Notes: a model not told the origin generated them from the sequence alone. A DNA stretch of 64,000 bases from Xenopus tropicalis (GCF_000004195.4 NC_030685.2:58962048-59026047), one strand, 5' to 3'. Positions 48,801 to 61,469 are shown, counted from the first letter of the stretch. Translations and numbers: made by a program.

Positions 48801-48970
48801 TAAGGACAAGTCGAAGCAACTAACTGCTTTTAAGAAAAATCTAATCTTTTTTTTGTTGTTGCATAAGTTACTATTTATTTGCATAAAGTAAAACTTTTAG
48901 ATGTACTGGTGCTATTTCTATAGCTGTGTGAGAAAAGTATTTTATATGTGATCTGGTGCAAACCTCCAGT

Positions 48971-49870
48971 TTAACCCTTTAAGTGTCAGAGAACATAGAA
49001 TCTACATTCTGTGGATAAAAGTATCTAAGTGCCACACATTGTAGATTCTGCTGCACCCCTCCTTTGCTGCCCACTCATTCTTCAGTCACGATCACCCAGG
49101 GGCCCCTAGGCAACGTACGCATGTGCAAACTAGATGTCTGCTGTTGCCTGCACTTCCAGTTTGGTAATTTGCAGTAGAAAGCTTAAGGACATGAAAATTC
49201 ATGTGCACTATTTTTATTGAGTGCCTCTGTAAGCCACATAGTTTGGTAAATCTATGCATATTGGGCATCAAACCATTCAGCAAATCGCTGGCGTTCATAT
49301 TTATTTTATGTCGGTACATTAGAAAATGTGGGGTATATAATGGGGTAAATTGCAAGCTTTGAGACAATTTTTAGAAATAACAAAATCACTAAATGCAAGC
49401 TTTGTGACAAAGAAATTTAATAAAAACTGCCACATTTAGCTTAGCTTTGTAGGTTGGTAATTTGGAGTAGAAAGACAGATGTACCCATTTTTGTTTCGTC
49501 AGGCTGTGTACTTTCAGAAAATATATGGTTTTATAGGGTCTCCCTAATGTCAGGGGTCTTGTGCACATAATACACATACCGGGTGCTTCTATTGCACACC
49601 ACATAGTTTTCTAAATCTGCACATACTTGGCATCAAACTGTTCAGTAGGCCGGTAGCGTTCCTATTTACGATGTTTTATTCTGGAAAGTTACGAAATGTG
49701 GGTAATGGGGTAAATTGTAAGCTTTGAGACAATTTTTTTAATAAAAATCACTACATTTATCTGAGCTTTGCCATACAAAGACATATTTACCCAAATTAAA
49801 TTCAGCAGAATCCCGTTTTAGATTTGCCAAGATGTGTACTTTTCAAAAATGTATGGTTTCATTTCATTTT
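48971..49870. mobile_element. piggyBac-like element fragment with diverged tandem units
   Basis: The left end is TTAA plus 'ccctttaagtgtcag', related to the 30,863 element, followed by 'acatagaatctacattctg', a decayed form of its 'acgtagaatctacgtccc' motif. From about 49,220 two diverged units of roughly 0.37 kb repeat ('aatctgcacatacttggcat' near 49,613, with a partner near 49,248; 'aagctttgagacaattttt' twice). No right end is seen. Confidence 0.55.
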
Positions 49871-50533
49871 TCAATCAATGTATATTTAATGCATGAGCAA
49901 CTCAATAGCTTCCTCCCAAGCATCCCAGTAAGTACCAAAAGTTCAAGTAAATAACACATGCACAGACAATAGGGATCATATACAACTGCAAGCACAGTGA
50001 ACAAAATGCAATTTCAATCACAATTGATGTTTTTTTCCCACATTACAATGTTTTTCCCAGAATTCCAACACTGTTGCAGGACTAGGGGTCAGTTTCATCA
50101 AAATTAATGCAACTGCCTGCGCACGTCTTCGCAAATCAATGCAATTGCACTGAAGTCGACCTGGTGTCGTATCCAGTGTTCTAGATGAAAGCGAAAATGT
50201 TTCTTGCACTTTTATGTAGTTGTGCTCGGTGCTGCTCATTCCTTCCTGCTGTTAGTTTTAAATAGGGAGCTGCTGCACCTATTGACACATGAGAACCCTG
50301 AAGCTACTGCCTGCGTCAACAGGAGCAACACACTTGCACCTAAAGAATAGGATGCAGAGGACACGCAGAACACTGGAAATGATGCCAAAGAGACATAAAA
50401 AAACTCACCATGCTCTATTCATTCCTGTGGGATTCTTAAAACTGTATTTATCAATGTTCGAACTCATTCATCATTTGATAAATACGCTTCTAACAATCCT
50501 ATAGGAATGAATATAATGTGGGTGAGACACACA

Positions 50534-50739
50534 GGGGCAGATGTTTAGAGCTTAATACATATAAACTCACCCACATTCTATTCTTTCCTATAGGATTTTT
50601 AGAAACATATTTATCAAATGGTGAGTTCTAACATTCACTTATTGATAAATAAGCTTCTAAAAATCCCGTAGGAATGAATAGAATATTGGTGAGTTTTTAT
50701 GTATTAAGCTCTAAACTCACGTGTTGATAAATCTGCCCC
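50534..50739. mobile_element. foldback MITE with 'ggggcagat' ends
   Basis: The ends 'ggggcagatgttta' and 'ttgataaatctgcccc' are inverted, and inner arms pair 'gagcttaatacat' with 'atgtattaagctc' and 'ataggatttttagaa' with 'ttctaaaaatccc'. Part of the inner sequence is present again just outside at 50,400-50,520, so a second truncated copy adjoins it. Confidence 0.65.
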
Positions 50740-51459
50740 ACAGATTTTACTTTTCCTGCATGTTTATAGAGCTGATGCTGATATGACATAAAGACATTAT
50801 CCCAAGCCTTAAAAGACAATCATACACAAATATACAATCTGCATAAGACAAATTTGTCTTATCGATGTCTTTTTAAATAGCCTCAAGTTTCTAATAGTTA
50901 TATTACAAAACAAAAACTGTGGTGTTAATTCTAAAAGGGAACTTTGGATCTGAACGAGAAAGGAAGATCTATGAATTCAAATGTATGGAGTTATTCAACA
51001 CATTAAGACAGGGCCTTAATTTGGGGTCAGGTTTCATGTCACACTATCTGATCTGACTGAATCCAGACCCCTGGACTATTTACAACCCACCCTAATAAAC
51101 CTTAATTACTGTCACTATCTTCACAAGTTATCTCTATCTATCTGTAACTTCCTAATTTATTGCTTGTGAACACTTCTCTCTGATCTATCAGTATAAATGT
51201 TGTGCCATTTCAGTTCTCATTTGCATTCTGCCTGATGAAGGGGCCTTAGAGCTCCGAAAGCTTGCAATGTATTTTTATTGTTAGCCAATATAGGTATCAT
51301 TTCTACAATACTCTTGTATTTGTGTTTTGTTGTTTTTTTATTATTATAATAGTTATATTCTGACTCAAATTCTTTCTTGCAGGTTTATTGATATATTGGG
51401 CGAATCTGCTTGTTACGTTCTCTTGGAATTTTATGCAAATTATTTGTCTCCTCAAGCCT

Positions 51460-51592
51460 CACAGCTGGGATATTTAAATGACTTTATAATGGATATGGAT
51501 GTTTTAATTAAAAAAAAGTAATTTGGGCTTCATGTTTAATTTGAAAATTACTTTTATTATAGTTTTATGTCTGGATGACAGGTCCCCTTTAA
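51460..51592. mobile_element. right end of a TTAA-type transposon fused to exon 6 of copy 3
   Basis: 'cagctgggatatttaaatg' and 'tatggatgttttaattaa' match the repeat in units A and B and at 37,000 and 57,600. The end 'ggatgacaggtccccttta' plus TTAA (51,589-51,592) is the inverted partner of the 'ttaaagggggcctgtcaccc' end at 36,620. The rest of the element is missing here. Confidence 0.65.
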
Positions 51593-54500
51593 GCAAGGTT
51601 ATTTATTCCATCATCCTTGGTTTCAACAATATCTAATGGTATCTTGAAGTGTTATATAATGCCTCCCCTTTCTAATGCCTTTAATTAAGTTCAATATTCA
51701 TGGCATTCTGTTGTGCTGGTCTTTCTAGAATATACCCTGGTTTTCATCACTCAGCTGGTACTGCATTAAATGTGAGATATTCATGTTTGGTGGAGTTGCA
51801 ATTAACAAAAAAGGGGTTATGTAATAAAAAGGCACTAAGTTAGCTCAAGTAGCAATTTCTGTTCACCTGTTTAAAAGCAAAAATATTATTAGTTACTATG
51901 GGCTAGTGCTACTGGGCAAACATAGTGCCTTTTATTAAATACGGGGGTTACCTTTTAATTATTAAAGTAAACACAATACTGATCTTAAATACCAGAAGCT
52001 ACTCTCTTTAACCTATATCCAATGCCACCTAACATAAGATCTCATAAATTAATTACTTGTATTTACCTATATTTTGTTGGCAGCTAAGTCACTACACTAC
52101 TGAAAATACTACCCTTATCTAGCATGTTATTTCTCAGCATTGAGAAAAATGCAGTATTTTATGGAGAAAAAATTAGGAAATCTATGTATTATAAGGCATG
52201 CCCACCTTTAGCAAAAAAACCCACTAAAGTGATATGTCTTTGCAAGATTAATGTTTTCCCAGATACATTTAATTTGCCAAAATCCCTCCTTTACATTATA
52301 TTATTTAGCAAACAAAGCACTTGTGCTTCAGAGTTCAGTAATAGCAAGTAAAGATCAGTCAGGACTGTGTCGCTTCGAGAACTTTGCATGTCCTGGCTGT
52401 CCTCTTTATTTTACATAGCAATAACTTATTTGCTACAATTAATGGTATGCTAAATAATGAGAAAGAGAAAGCAAAGCACTAAATATTGGTACAAATTTCC
52501 ATTTTTACTGAAATGTTTCTAATAACTGGTGCCCAAAAAAATAGCATGTATTGCTACTAACCTAGCTGGCCTAGCACTCTCTCACCCTTGCAGCAAGCTC
52601 CACGGATCTGGGCTACCAATAGCTAACCTACTTGGCTTGCCTTGATACATGACGTAGCAGGCCTCAGGCTCACAGGATTCATCTGCTCTTGACTTATTTA
52701 CATCCGTCAAAGATAAAATGGGCCACTATCCTTCCTCTTATATAGCTTCCCTAGAAAAATCCTTCCTTGAGTGCCACAAAGGAGAACCTGCTCAGGCACC
52801 TTCCTAGTGACTGGAATACAACTTTTTACATAAAAGAGCATGGGCTGATGAATCCATTTCACATATATACTAAATTTGTGTCAGAACCCGCATAGGATTG
52901 TCTATATCCTGGAACCCCTAGTAGTGATAAGGTCTGCTGTCTCTCTTGTTACACCTGGAAGTGTGTCCTGTAAAGGTGAAAAACATCTTCTGAATAACTG
53001 AGCCTGCCATCAATTTGTATATGGTTTATCCACCTTCCTGTGCTATAGGCAGGGCATCTGGGCTCTCCACTCTACCAGTAATATACTTTAAAATCTATAG
53101 CTATTCCTGGAACCCTGCAAACCATGGCCAATCAGTTTGATCAGTCAATCAAACTAGTGGCAAGTAGAGAAAAGGAAACTGACTAAACGTGGGAGTGCAG
53201 GTTTTAAACCATGATTGTCGGGCTAATGAAGAACACAATTTGGCTATAGGATCAGTATTGTGGTATATCATACCAATTATACAGGTATACCAATTTAGGC
53301 CTCACAACCATTATGCCCAGAACACACCCAAGTTAGCACCCATCACACCCACAATCTACCAAAAACCAAACCTACTTTCCAATAAATTTTGCCCCACTTG
53401 GGGTCAGTAACGGAAGAGTTGTACAGCGAAAAGCACCTTAGGAAGGTGCGGCGTATGCATTACACAGCCATGTCCCTCATCCGCTCTGGTCACACTTCAA
53501 TTATGCCAAAACCCATGACCCACCCAACCCCTACCCACTCCTCACAAGACCTGCTCCTTTAGTGACCCAAAATCACACTTTTTCATTTCAGTACCACCCT
53601 CTGCCATGGGGCCTGACTGCAGTATTCCCTGTAGCCCTGATCACAGCCCTCAGCATAAGAGCCACAATGCCCATGAACTAAGAACTAAGCTGTTATATCT
53701 AGCCCTTTTAACTCTGCATCTGCTTTCTAGTTCAAGGTGTCCCTAAATTGTAAAACAAAAATTTGGCCCTAGCTTTTACCTAAATCATTGGGATCTTTTT
53801 GCGCCAGAATTAAAAAACATTAAATTTGGTCAATTTCACTCATTATCTTTGTCTTAAACAAGGAATTTTTGTCCTTGCATTGTGAATACATGGGCCCAAC
53901 AATAGGTATTGTTTGAAACCATGAAAAAAAGTGAAAGAATATACACTTTTTCATCAAACATTGACAATAGAGGATATGGTAGCTGCAGGGATTGCTTTTA
54001 ACCACCAGGGAAAACTGGGAAAGTTGTTTTATTGTTCCTTGGCCCAAATAGGAACCCTTGTAGGCAAATATAAAAATGAATTACTATTGGGAGCAGAGGC
54101 TTTGGTGGAGGCGAATATTATTAGCAGCCAGTAAAAAAGTGTCTTTCTTTGTGCCCTGGCACAAGTGACAAGGCAAGTAACAAATGCTCTTCTTTCAGGA
54201 AGAATATATAATCGTTAAATGATCACATGAATACACGTGAATCCCAGTGCCCAATAAGGGAAATTATAAAGCTACTTGCAGCAATTGGTATCAAATATCC
54301 ATAATTCTCTTAATTAATATTCAGTAACCAGCTACTGGAAAATTGTATTGATTAAAAGTGATTGTCACTTATTGTCATCTTCTTTCAAAAAGACACTGGA
54401 ATCCTTTTATGCCAGAGTAAAACCCTAAACGCTCTACATTAATTTTTGACAATTTTAGCCATTGTCTTCTCCTAAATTAGCCTTTGTTTTGTCCCTAAAT

Positions 54501-54693
54501 TATAAAATACTTGGCCTTTGGCAATGACCCTTTAACACCATTATGAACAAAAGATCATAAAAACTAAAGATTAGTATGGGTATTTTTATGCATTATAATC
54601 TCCTCATTTAGCCTATTTTTGTTCTTAATTTGTGCTTTTCAGCCAAAAAAGGGTTACAGCATTATAAAAATTTCCACTTTTTTTGATAAATCA
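51593..54693. other. no recognised gene
   Basis: AT-rich intergenic DNA. Several open frames of 60-75 codons (for example 52,124-52,351 and 53,931-54,134) have no splice context, codon bias or family similarity that I can see. Confidence 0.5.
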
Positions 54694-55130
54694 GATGAGA
54701 ATCAGCTTCAGCACATATTGTTGGCAACCAGGAAGAACATCTTTTTTGGTTCTCTTGCATTGGTGGGAGCTCTGAGCAGAGATAAAAACAATTGCAAGTT
54801 TGGTTAAATATCAGGAGCAGATGCTATTGCTATGGCAGGTAATGCTGGAAAAAGTGTTCTCCTCTTTTGCTCCTGACACAAGTAGAAGTTGTAAGTTGAA
54901 AACCCTGCGCCTAATAAAATACTGGGCGCTACTCTAGCTGCAGCTGGAACTCCACAGAATACTTTCACTGGCATATGTGCAAATTCTAGATAGCAAATAA
55001 AAGCATGAATTACTTAAGGCTTGGTCAAACATTGGGAGCCAAAGCTCTGGTAGCCGCAACCATGGGTTGCAACTACCACGAAAAAAAAGTATTTTTCCTC
55101 TAATAAAAATATAACCAGCAAGCCCAACAC
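54694..55130. repeat. 0.43 kb direct repeat, copy 1
   Basis: This repeats at 55,814-56,244 with an offset of about 1,120 bp. Shared words include 'ggcaaccaggaagaacatc', 'ggtgggagctctgagcaga', 'aaccctgcgcctaataaaat', 'ctagctgcagctggaactcc' and 'gggagccaaagctctggtag'. The sequences between (55,260-55,800) are related loosely to 53,690-54,690, suggesting an old tandem duplication of about 1.1 kb units. Coding potential is absent in both copies. Confidence 0.8.
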
Positions 55131-55813
55131 GTGCATGCTGTGTCACATCCAACAAGATAGTCAGATTCAGTTGGAGCAACTTTTTTTTGCATAGAATTAC
55201 ATGAACTTTGATGGTGGTGTTCCACAATGGATCAGGTTAAATCTGACCCACAACATCTGATCAAAGGTACTCTTTGGGTTTAGCCCATATTTCCCCATTT
55301 TTGGATAGTTGTGGGTGACAGCTTGTGTGGTCTAACTCCTCTGTGAAACAGGGGAAACCCTTTCCAGCGCTAGCCTGCTAGACTACCTTTGGTCAATTTT
55401 ACTAAATTAAGTATTGTTTGGTTCCACAATAGTGAAAAATCTGACCCTTGTTTACACAAAAAACACTGGGACTCTTCAATGCCTAAAACATTACTGTTAG
55501 TATATTTTACCCATTATATTCACCTTAAACAGTCCTCCCTGTATTGTGAAAAATCTGGTTTCACATAAAACTCTAAAAACCCTTGGATGACACTTTACAA
55601 AAAAAAAAGGACCTAAAAACTCACGATAACTTTTGGTCAATTTCAGTCATTGTATTCACCTAAAGTAGCCCTTTTTTGCCACAAATTTTGACTAAATCTA
55701 CCCCTTGCTTTCACAAAAATACTGGGCCCCTGATTCCACTCTAAGAAAAGATCCTACTTTTGCTTCATTCACCCATTGTATTCTAAATTAGTCATTATTT
55801 TGTCTCCAAACTG

Positions 55814-56244
55814 AGATGAGAATCAGCTTTAGCACGTATTGTTGGCAACCAGGAAGAACATCTTTTTTTGGTTTTCTTGCATTGGTGGGAGCTCTGAGCA
55901 GAGATAAAAACAACTGAATGTTTGGTTATACATGGGCAGCAAATGCTATGGCAGGTAATGCTGGAAAGTATTCCCCTCTTTTGCTCCTGACACAAGTAGA
56001 AGTGTAAGTTGAAAACCCTGCGCCTAATAAAATACTAGGCGCAGATACTCTAGCTGCAGCTGGAACTCCACAGAATATTTTTCCTAGCATATGTGCAAAT
56101 TCTAGATAGCAAAGAAAGCATGAATTACTTAAGGCTTGGTCAAACATTGGGAGCCAAAGCTCTGGTAGCAGCAACCGTGGGTTGCAACCACCACGAAAAA
56201 ATGTATTTTTCCTCTAATAAAAATATAACGAGCAAGCCCAACAC
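55814..56244. repeat. 0.43 kb direct repeat, copy 2
   Basis: Second copy of 54,694-55,130, ending just before the CpG-rich promoter-like block at 56,280. It has small deletions relative to the first copy. Confidence 0.8.
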
Positions 56245-56279
56245 AACCTCACTAGTGCCCATAACGCACTACCCCACTC

Positions 56280-56370
56280 CGCGTTCCCTCACCACTCCCA
56301 CTGGGCGGCTACGTGCGGCGTTCCAGCGCTTATATACGTGCTGTGTGACGTCATAAACTCGCGAGATGAG
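56280..56370 (+). promoter_or_regulatory. candidate CpG-rich promoter of ube2f
   Basis: The DNA becomes sharply CpG-rich here. A TATA-like 'cttatatacg' lies at 56,329-56,338, a CRE-type palindrome 'tgacgtca' at 56,346-56,353 and a 'ctcgcgagat' motif at 56,359-56,368; the last resembles the TCTCGCGAGA element of housekeeping promoters. It is the only promoter-like block upstream of the ube2f coding exon. The assignment is by position and composition only. Confidence 0.5.
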
Positions 56371-56514
56371 CGGTGTGACGTGCGGATTCGCTGTCCGGCA
56401 GGAGTTAAGGAGCTAGACCCTAACGGGGCTGAGGGACTTTTTAACAGCGATCCGGGACTGCGGGCTGTGATAAGAAAATCGGCACTGTCCCGGAAAAAGA
56501 GGGGCTGTTGGGCG
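56371..56514 (+). other. candidate first (untranslated) exon of ube2f
   Basis: CpG-rich sequence follows the promoter-like block and ends at a donor-like 'gggcg|gtatgt' near 56,513. The coding exon at 61,455 has its ATG 15 bases after its acceptor, so an upstream untranslated exon is required. The open frame at 56,338-56,583 crosses the donor and shows no similarity, so I do not call it a gene. Confidence 0.4.
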
Positions 56515-57359
56515 GTATGTGGCAAGGCAGCAATTAGGGTGCCCAGAAGGTTGCCTGCCTTTCATATTTACAGCAGTCATTGATGTAATGTAATAATGTA
56601 TCAATAATACTTAGTACTGAAGGAGTCACTGGTGCTGTTTTTTATACAGTAGTAGTCTGTACTGTACATCAGAGCAAGCTTCTCTTTAACCCATTCCTAA
56701 CTATTTCTGTACTACAATCCCAGTATCTTCACACAACTAAATCTGTATGTTGGGGGCTTGGGATCATCATATTTGGGAACAACGTGTGGCCCCCCACATA
56801 AATAGCATTTATTTGCCAGTTTTTTACAGTCAGAGGCTACTTCTAGGCTGTACCCCTTCTGACCTGGGCTTGCTAATTGTGACCCCAGTTTAGAGTAACA
56901 GATGGAGCTTGCTGGGCATGCATAACTTCCAAATATCTGTCCCGCTGCTGATTGGGGGGGGGGGGGGGGGCTTAAGAAAGGGTTCTTGTAATAAAAAAAG
57001 GAATTTAAAGTGGGGCGCACAGCTGATTTTAAACCCATGTTTGAATCAGATTCTTTGTAAGTGCCACCCGTAAAGAAATAATATGAACAGGTGATTAAAG
57101 TTCAATAAAATGTAATACTATTATTTTTTAAAGGAAACATGTCAATCTAAGATATAATTCCAAATCCCATTTTTAGTCATGTTAGTCAAAGTTTACTTTT
57201 ACTACATAAGTGTTGTCCAAATGCTTACATGGTGAGGCCAACATTTATTTATACAGCATGTTTAAGTCGCAGATTATATTGAAAAGATGATGTCATACAG
57301 TGAAGCCCCCCCCCCACCCCCCGAGAAGACTGGGGTCCTGTGGAAGGCCACATCAGACC

Positions 57360-58239
57360 CAAGACCTCCAGTTGGACTATATATTCAGTCTTGGAAGTTA
57401 CAATCACAGCAAAAGGCAGGCACCAAGCATTGCATTGTTCAGAATTCTTGTTTATGCACCAGAATGGGGGACCTGACACCCATTCACAGGCTACACAATG
57501 ATTGTCAGTGGAGGAAAGTGACATCTAGGAAGTGCAAAATGGAAAGTGAAAGTGATTGCTATGTCTGAGGCACAGAGGTGCGGAATCCAATATAGGACTG
57601 ACAACTGAACTTTTTAAATACATTTGAAACAAGTATGGATGTTTTAATAAACAAACAAATTTGGGTTTCATAATTTGCAAAGGACTTTTATTATACAGCA
57701 TGTTTTTTTTAAAACGCATCAGTTAATAGATCTTCTCCAGCGGAATCCTGCACTGATATCCATTTTTTTAAAGCACAAATTTTTTAATATTTAATTTTAA
57801 AATTTCGCATGGGGTTAGCCATATTCTTCGATTCCCAGGGTGCACAGTCATGTGACTTGTGCTCTGATAAACTTCAGTCACACTTTACTGCTGTGTTGCA
57901 AGTTGGAGTGATATCACCCCCCTCCCAGCAGTTGATCAGCAGAACAGTGGGAACGGAGCAAGATAGCAGCTCCCTGACACCTGTATTGCTAAAAGTGGTA
58001 GATCTCATAATAGCACTCCGTAGAAAATCCAAGTCCGGCTCATGACTCCTTCAGTTACATTGAAGTAGGAGAAATAATAGGTTACCTGAAAGCAGTTCTA
58101 ATGTGTAGCGCTGGCTCCTTCTGAAAGTTCAGACTCAGGCACAACACACTGAGATGGCACCTACACGCCAATTAAAAAAATATGTTTTGCAATTTAGAAA
58201 GATAAAGTGCTTCATAAAATCATGGCAGAATCCCTTTAA
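57360..58239. repeat. relic of the block found upstream of the methyltransferase copies
   Basis: 57,380-57,690 parallels 36,720-37,080 and 11,230-11,540 ('ctgacacccattcacagg', 'gtgacatctaggaagtgc', 'gtatggatgttttaataaa'). 57,690-58,239 is a truncated copy of the MITE at 38,198-38,782 with its right end 'ggcagaatccctttaa' (TTAA at 58,236-58,239). No methyltransferase exon follows, so it may simply be the same interspersed elements. Confidence 0.5.
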
Positions 58240-58857
58240 ATTCTTTGTTTGACCAACTAAACACCTCAACTCATCACTGAATTCTAGTATCCTAAAATGT
58301 AATCCCAGTGTCGGCTATGTCAGTCGTGCTGCACATCTTTTTGCATGCGTGCTGCTTCAAGTGCCAGATGGGCACGAAATGCATTAGGCCGGCATGTTAT
58401 CTAAATACAAACTTTTTTACTTTTTCTAAACTTTTGGCCTGTATGTTGAAGCTTTTGTTGGAGTGGAAGTCCTTTTGTTTTTACAGATGATAATGTAACT
58501 ATATTCCTAGTGTTGGTGATGTTATGAGGCAAAGTTTCGTAGTTCTATAAGGCCCGTAGATATGGAGACTGCTACCTCTGTGAAACCCTATATTCCTTAG
58601 ACCAATCTTATATTTTATATATAGTTTCTTTACAGATAAGACCGTGCTACACATGGGACACTGTCAGTATGATATTCCAGTGTGTCTTAAAGGGGTTGTC
58701 AAAACAAGTCAAAAAGTTTATTTATGATTTGTTTCCCCCTGCTTTTTCACCTTGTTTTTCCTTGCTTTGCTTAGATCCAGCCAAACTGTAACATACGCTG
58801 GGTGATTTGTCTACATTTTTCTTCAAAGCCATTTTTTGTTAATACATTAGACATTCC

Positions 58858-59305
58858 TTAAAGGAGAAGGAAAGGCTAATAGAGTTTCTCAAGCTGCAGG
58901 CATACCTTCAGTTCTCTCAATAGTGCCCTTACGTCTCCCCATATTTCTCCTGTTCAGATGATCAGAAGCCTCATAGGAAAAAAAAAAGCTGAGCTCTGAG
59001 TTCCCATAATGCCTCGCTCCTGCACCAAGACCGGTGTAAATGCGCAGTTTGTAAGACAATGAGGAAGTGTCCTGCTGATTGGCTCAGATCCACATTCCTA
59101 AGGGGGGGGTGAGTTCTTAGCATTCTTGAGGGAGGGGGGAGCAGGAGAGGGGAGAGAGCTGTGAGTCTCTGACACAGGAAAACAAAGAGACAACAAATCT
59201 TTTGACAGTGGACTCAGTGCAGCGTTTCTGTGAGTGCTTATGGCTGTATTTACATAGACCATTCTGATAAAGCTTACTTAGTTTTTACCTTTCCTTCTCC
59301 TTTAA
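58858..59305. mobile_element. TTAA-flanked MITE with 'ttaaaggagaaggaaagg' ends
   Basis: TTAA at 58,858-58,861 and 59,302-59,305 bound the element. The end 'ttaaaggagaaggaaaggc' is the same as in the 11,774 element and is inverted at 'acctttccttctcctttaa'. The interior differs from the 11,774 copy, as is usual for T2-type MITEs that share only their ends. Confidence 0.85.
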
Positions 59306-61469
59306 ATAGTGGCCAGAAATTGACTTGTATCTGTTGTGCTATTAAAGTGCTCTTACATAAAAGGTATCATAAACATGTGATTGAAGTCTCAGGAATCACT
59401 GGGGGCTGTGAATTGCATATGTAGTAGAGTTTATTAGTTATCTGTTCTGCATTGTCCATTTCTGTGCCAGAAATGAGCATGTTGTGGCTGTGCAAATAGA
59501 AACACTCATAGACTAGCTCCAGTTTTCCATATACAGCAGCCCTATGCAGTTCAAGATATGGCTTCATCATTGTTCTCTCCTTCTGGGATTTTTTTTTTTT
59601 CCTGATCTTTCTTCTCCTTTTCATCTGGGGTGAGAAACCATGTGGTCAACTGCATAGTATTCAAGAACGCCAGAGTTTATGGTTGAGTTCTGGAACCACT
59701 GTTCTGACATGAATTTTAGATTTTTCATGGCCTTGTAGTTTAGGAATAGTCGATTTTAGTGTGGGCTTGTCCAGCTGAATAGGGCCATAATGGCACTGGC
59801 ATGATTTGTATGATTTTTATTAGTTGGGCAGTGCCACTACTTTTTCCAGAATTTCCCACTATTGCAGTTGCTGTCAGGGAGTTGTTAGGCAGTGAATTGA
59901 AAACATGGCAGTTTCAATTTCTAAGTGATAACTGCCTGTCACACAAACACTTTTCGTTTATTGCTATAGCAGCAAATAATGGTTGTGTATTTTAGTTTTG
60001 CACCATCCTCAAGCAACTTAAAATTCTGGGTGCTACAGTGCCAGTAGTTACTCACCATAGTTGTGTGCCAGCCCTAAATGGATAACTACGGAGTTGAGGT
60101 AACTGCCTTTGCATAGATGTAGCATTATACCAACCTAGGCATTCTTTGCAGAATTTGCACTTTAAATCAACGTTTGCTGCAACAGCTTAGATTGAAACTG
60201 CTTCCAATACACAGCGCCCGATGAACACATGATTAGTTTTTAGTTTGTCCCTGTTTGCAGTTCGTGAATATATTTTATGGCCATCTGTTTGCCATTTTGT
60301 GTATGACAGCTTTGCTTTGGCGCTCATTTTTTCACTTTGCATTTTTTTCTGACTGCTTTCTCTGTGACGCTGTGCATTTATTGTGTGATTGATCCCCTGT
60401 TCATTTACTTCTGTTGGTACACTGCATTCATTTCTCACTTACTGAAAATATAGTGCTGACTGGTGCATGTATCCACTTAAAAAGTTTTGGTTTTTTTAAG
60501 GGCTAAGATTTTCTTACCTCTTGTTTGTGCACAGTTCTTCATTTTGTTATGATTTTTCCTTCATTTGCGTTTCTATTGTATATTGTGAAGATCTGTGAGA
60601 GGCAGTGACTAAAACAATGCAAAAGCAGATAATAGGCTAGTGTCACACACCAGCTTTTCCAACAGCTTCTTTATGTCAGTGGAGAAACTGCTGATTCTGC
60701 TTCCTACCTCTCAGTGTAGAAGCTCAAATGTGCATTTTCTACTTGAAACGTGCCATTTGTTTGCAGTGACAGGCAGATTGTATTCTTGTCACTGTACACA
60801 AATGTGGGGCAAAAGGTAAGTGAATCAGTTGGTTATCTACTGGTGAAAAAACACGGATTCAGCCCCTACCTGGGTAAGTGTGCAGTGATGGGAATTTATT
60901 CAACCTTCGCAAAACTTACAGGAGCATATTTCCTTCCAAAATCAGTTGTCCATTTTCAGGCCAGAAGCCACCCTATGTGCTCAATAACATGCATATGTCT
61001 TTCCTTCATCTGGATGCAGCAAATATCTTTACCCTGTTGAGGTCTTTCACAGGACATAATTATGCCTAAAGAAAATCTACCTTTTAGACACTTTACCTTG
61101 GTATTTTAGTACCATAGAAAGTGTTAATGTACTGTTACCGTAGTGTTAATTTAGACTTGACTAACAGAACTCTGGTTCTTCACCGATGTAGAATGCCCTA
61201 CTGGTTGGTGTGTTTTTATACATTACTTAGAGATTTTGTATAGATATATGCTGGGTATCAGATGTAGACTGTTGGCTTTTTCAACCCACATTAACTGTGT
61301 AATTATGTACGCTGGAGGTCTTTCAAATATAGATAGTTTTTTTAACAGAAAACTTCTGAATATATTTTGTACATGCTGTAATAAACTATGCAATAGGCAC
61401 AGACACTTTGTTATTTAACTTTTCTTTCTTATATCACATTGTCTATAATTTTAGGTGGTGGGTGGCGTG

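Larger units (their letters stand above)
39402..51459 (+). pseudogene. SAM-dependent methyltransferase, copy 3, relic
   Basis: Only three exons are recognisable. Exon 1 (39,402-39,492 and about 39,782-39,800) has lost the ATG, has TAA at the tenth codon and is cut by an insertion. Exon 3 (48,320-48,478 and 48,804-48,829) has several substitutions and stops and is cut by a MITE. Exon 6 (51,383-51,459) still has its acceptor and reads FIDILGESACYVLLEFYA, but runs into transposon sequence instead of a stop. Exons 2, 4 and 5 are not found; the L1 at 41-47 kb lies where exon 2 would be expected. Order and orientation match copies 1 and 2. It is certainly non-functional. Confidence 0.88.
56515..61454. 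other. probable first intron of ube2f
   Basis: No coding exon is recognised. The stretch holds a G run (about 56,946-56,970), a C run near 57,307, repeat relics at 57,360-58,239 and a TTAA-type MITE at 58,858-59,305. Open frames at 59,801-59,995 and 60,750-61,069 have no splice or family support. Confidence 0.45.

Noticed and set aside
53931..54134. 67-codon open frame
   Set aside because: It lies in the diverged tandem repeat region before ube2f and has no splice or family support.
56338..56583. 81-codon open frame at the CpG-rich block
   Set aside because: High GC keeps frames open by chance, and the frame crosses the most likely donor of a non-coding first exon. No similarity is recognised.
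60750..61069. Overlapping open frames as an extra ube2f exon
   Set aside because: The peptides match no part of UBE2F, whose N-terminal Met is already encoded at 61,470.
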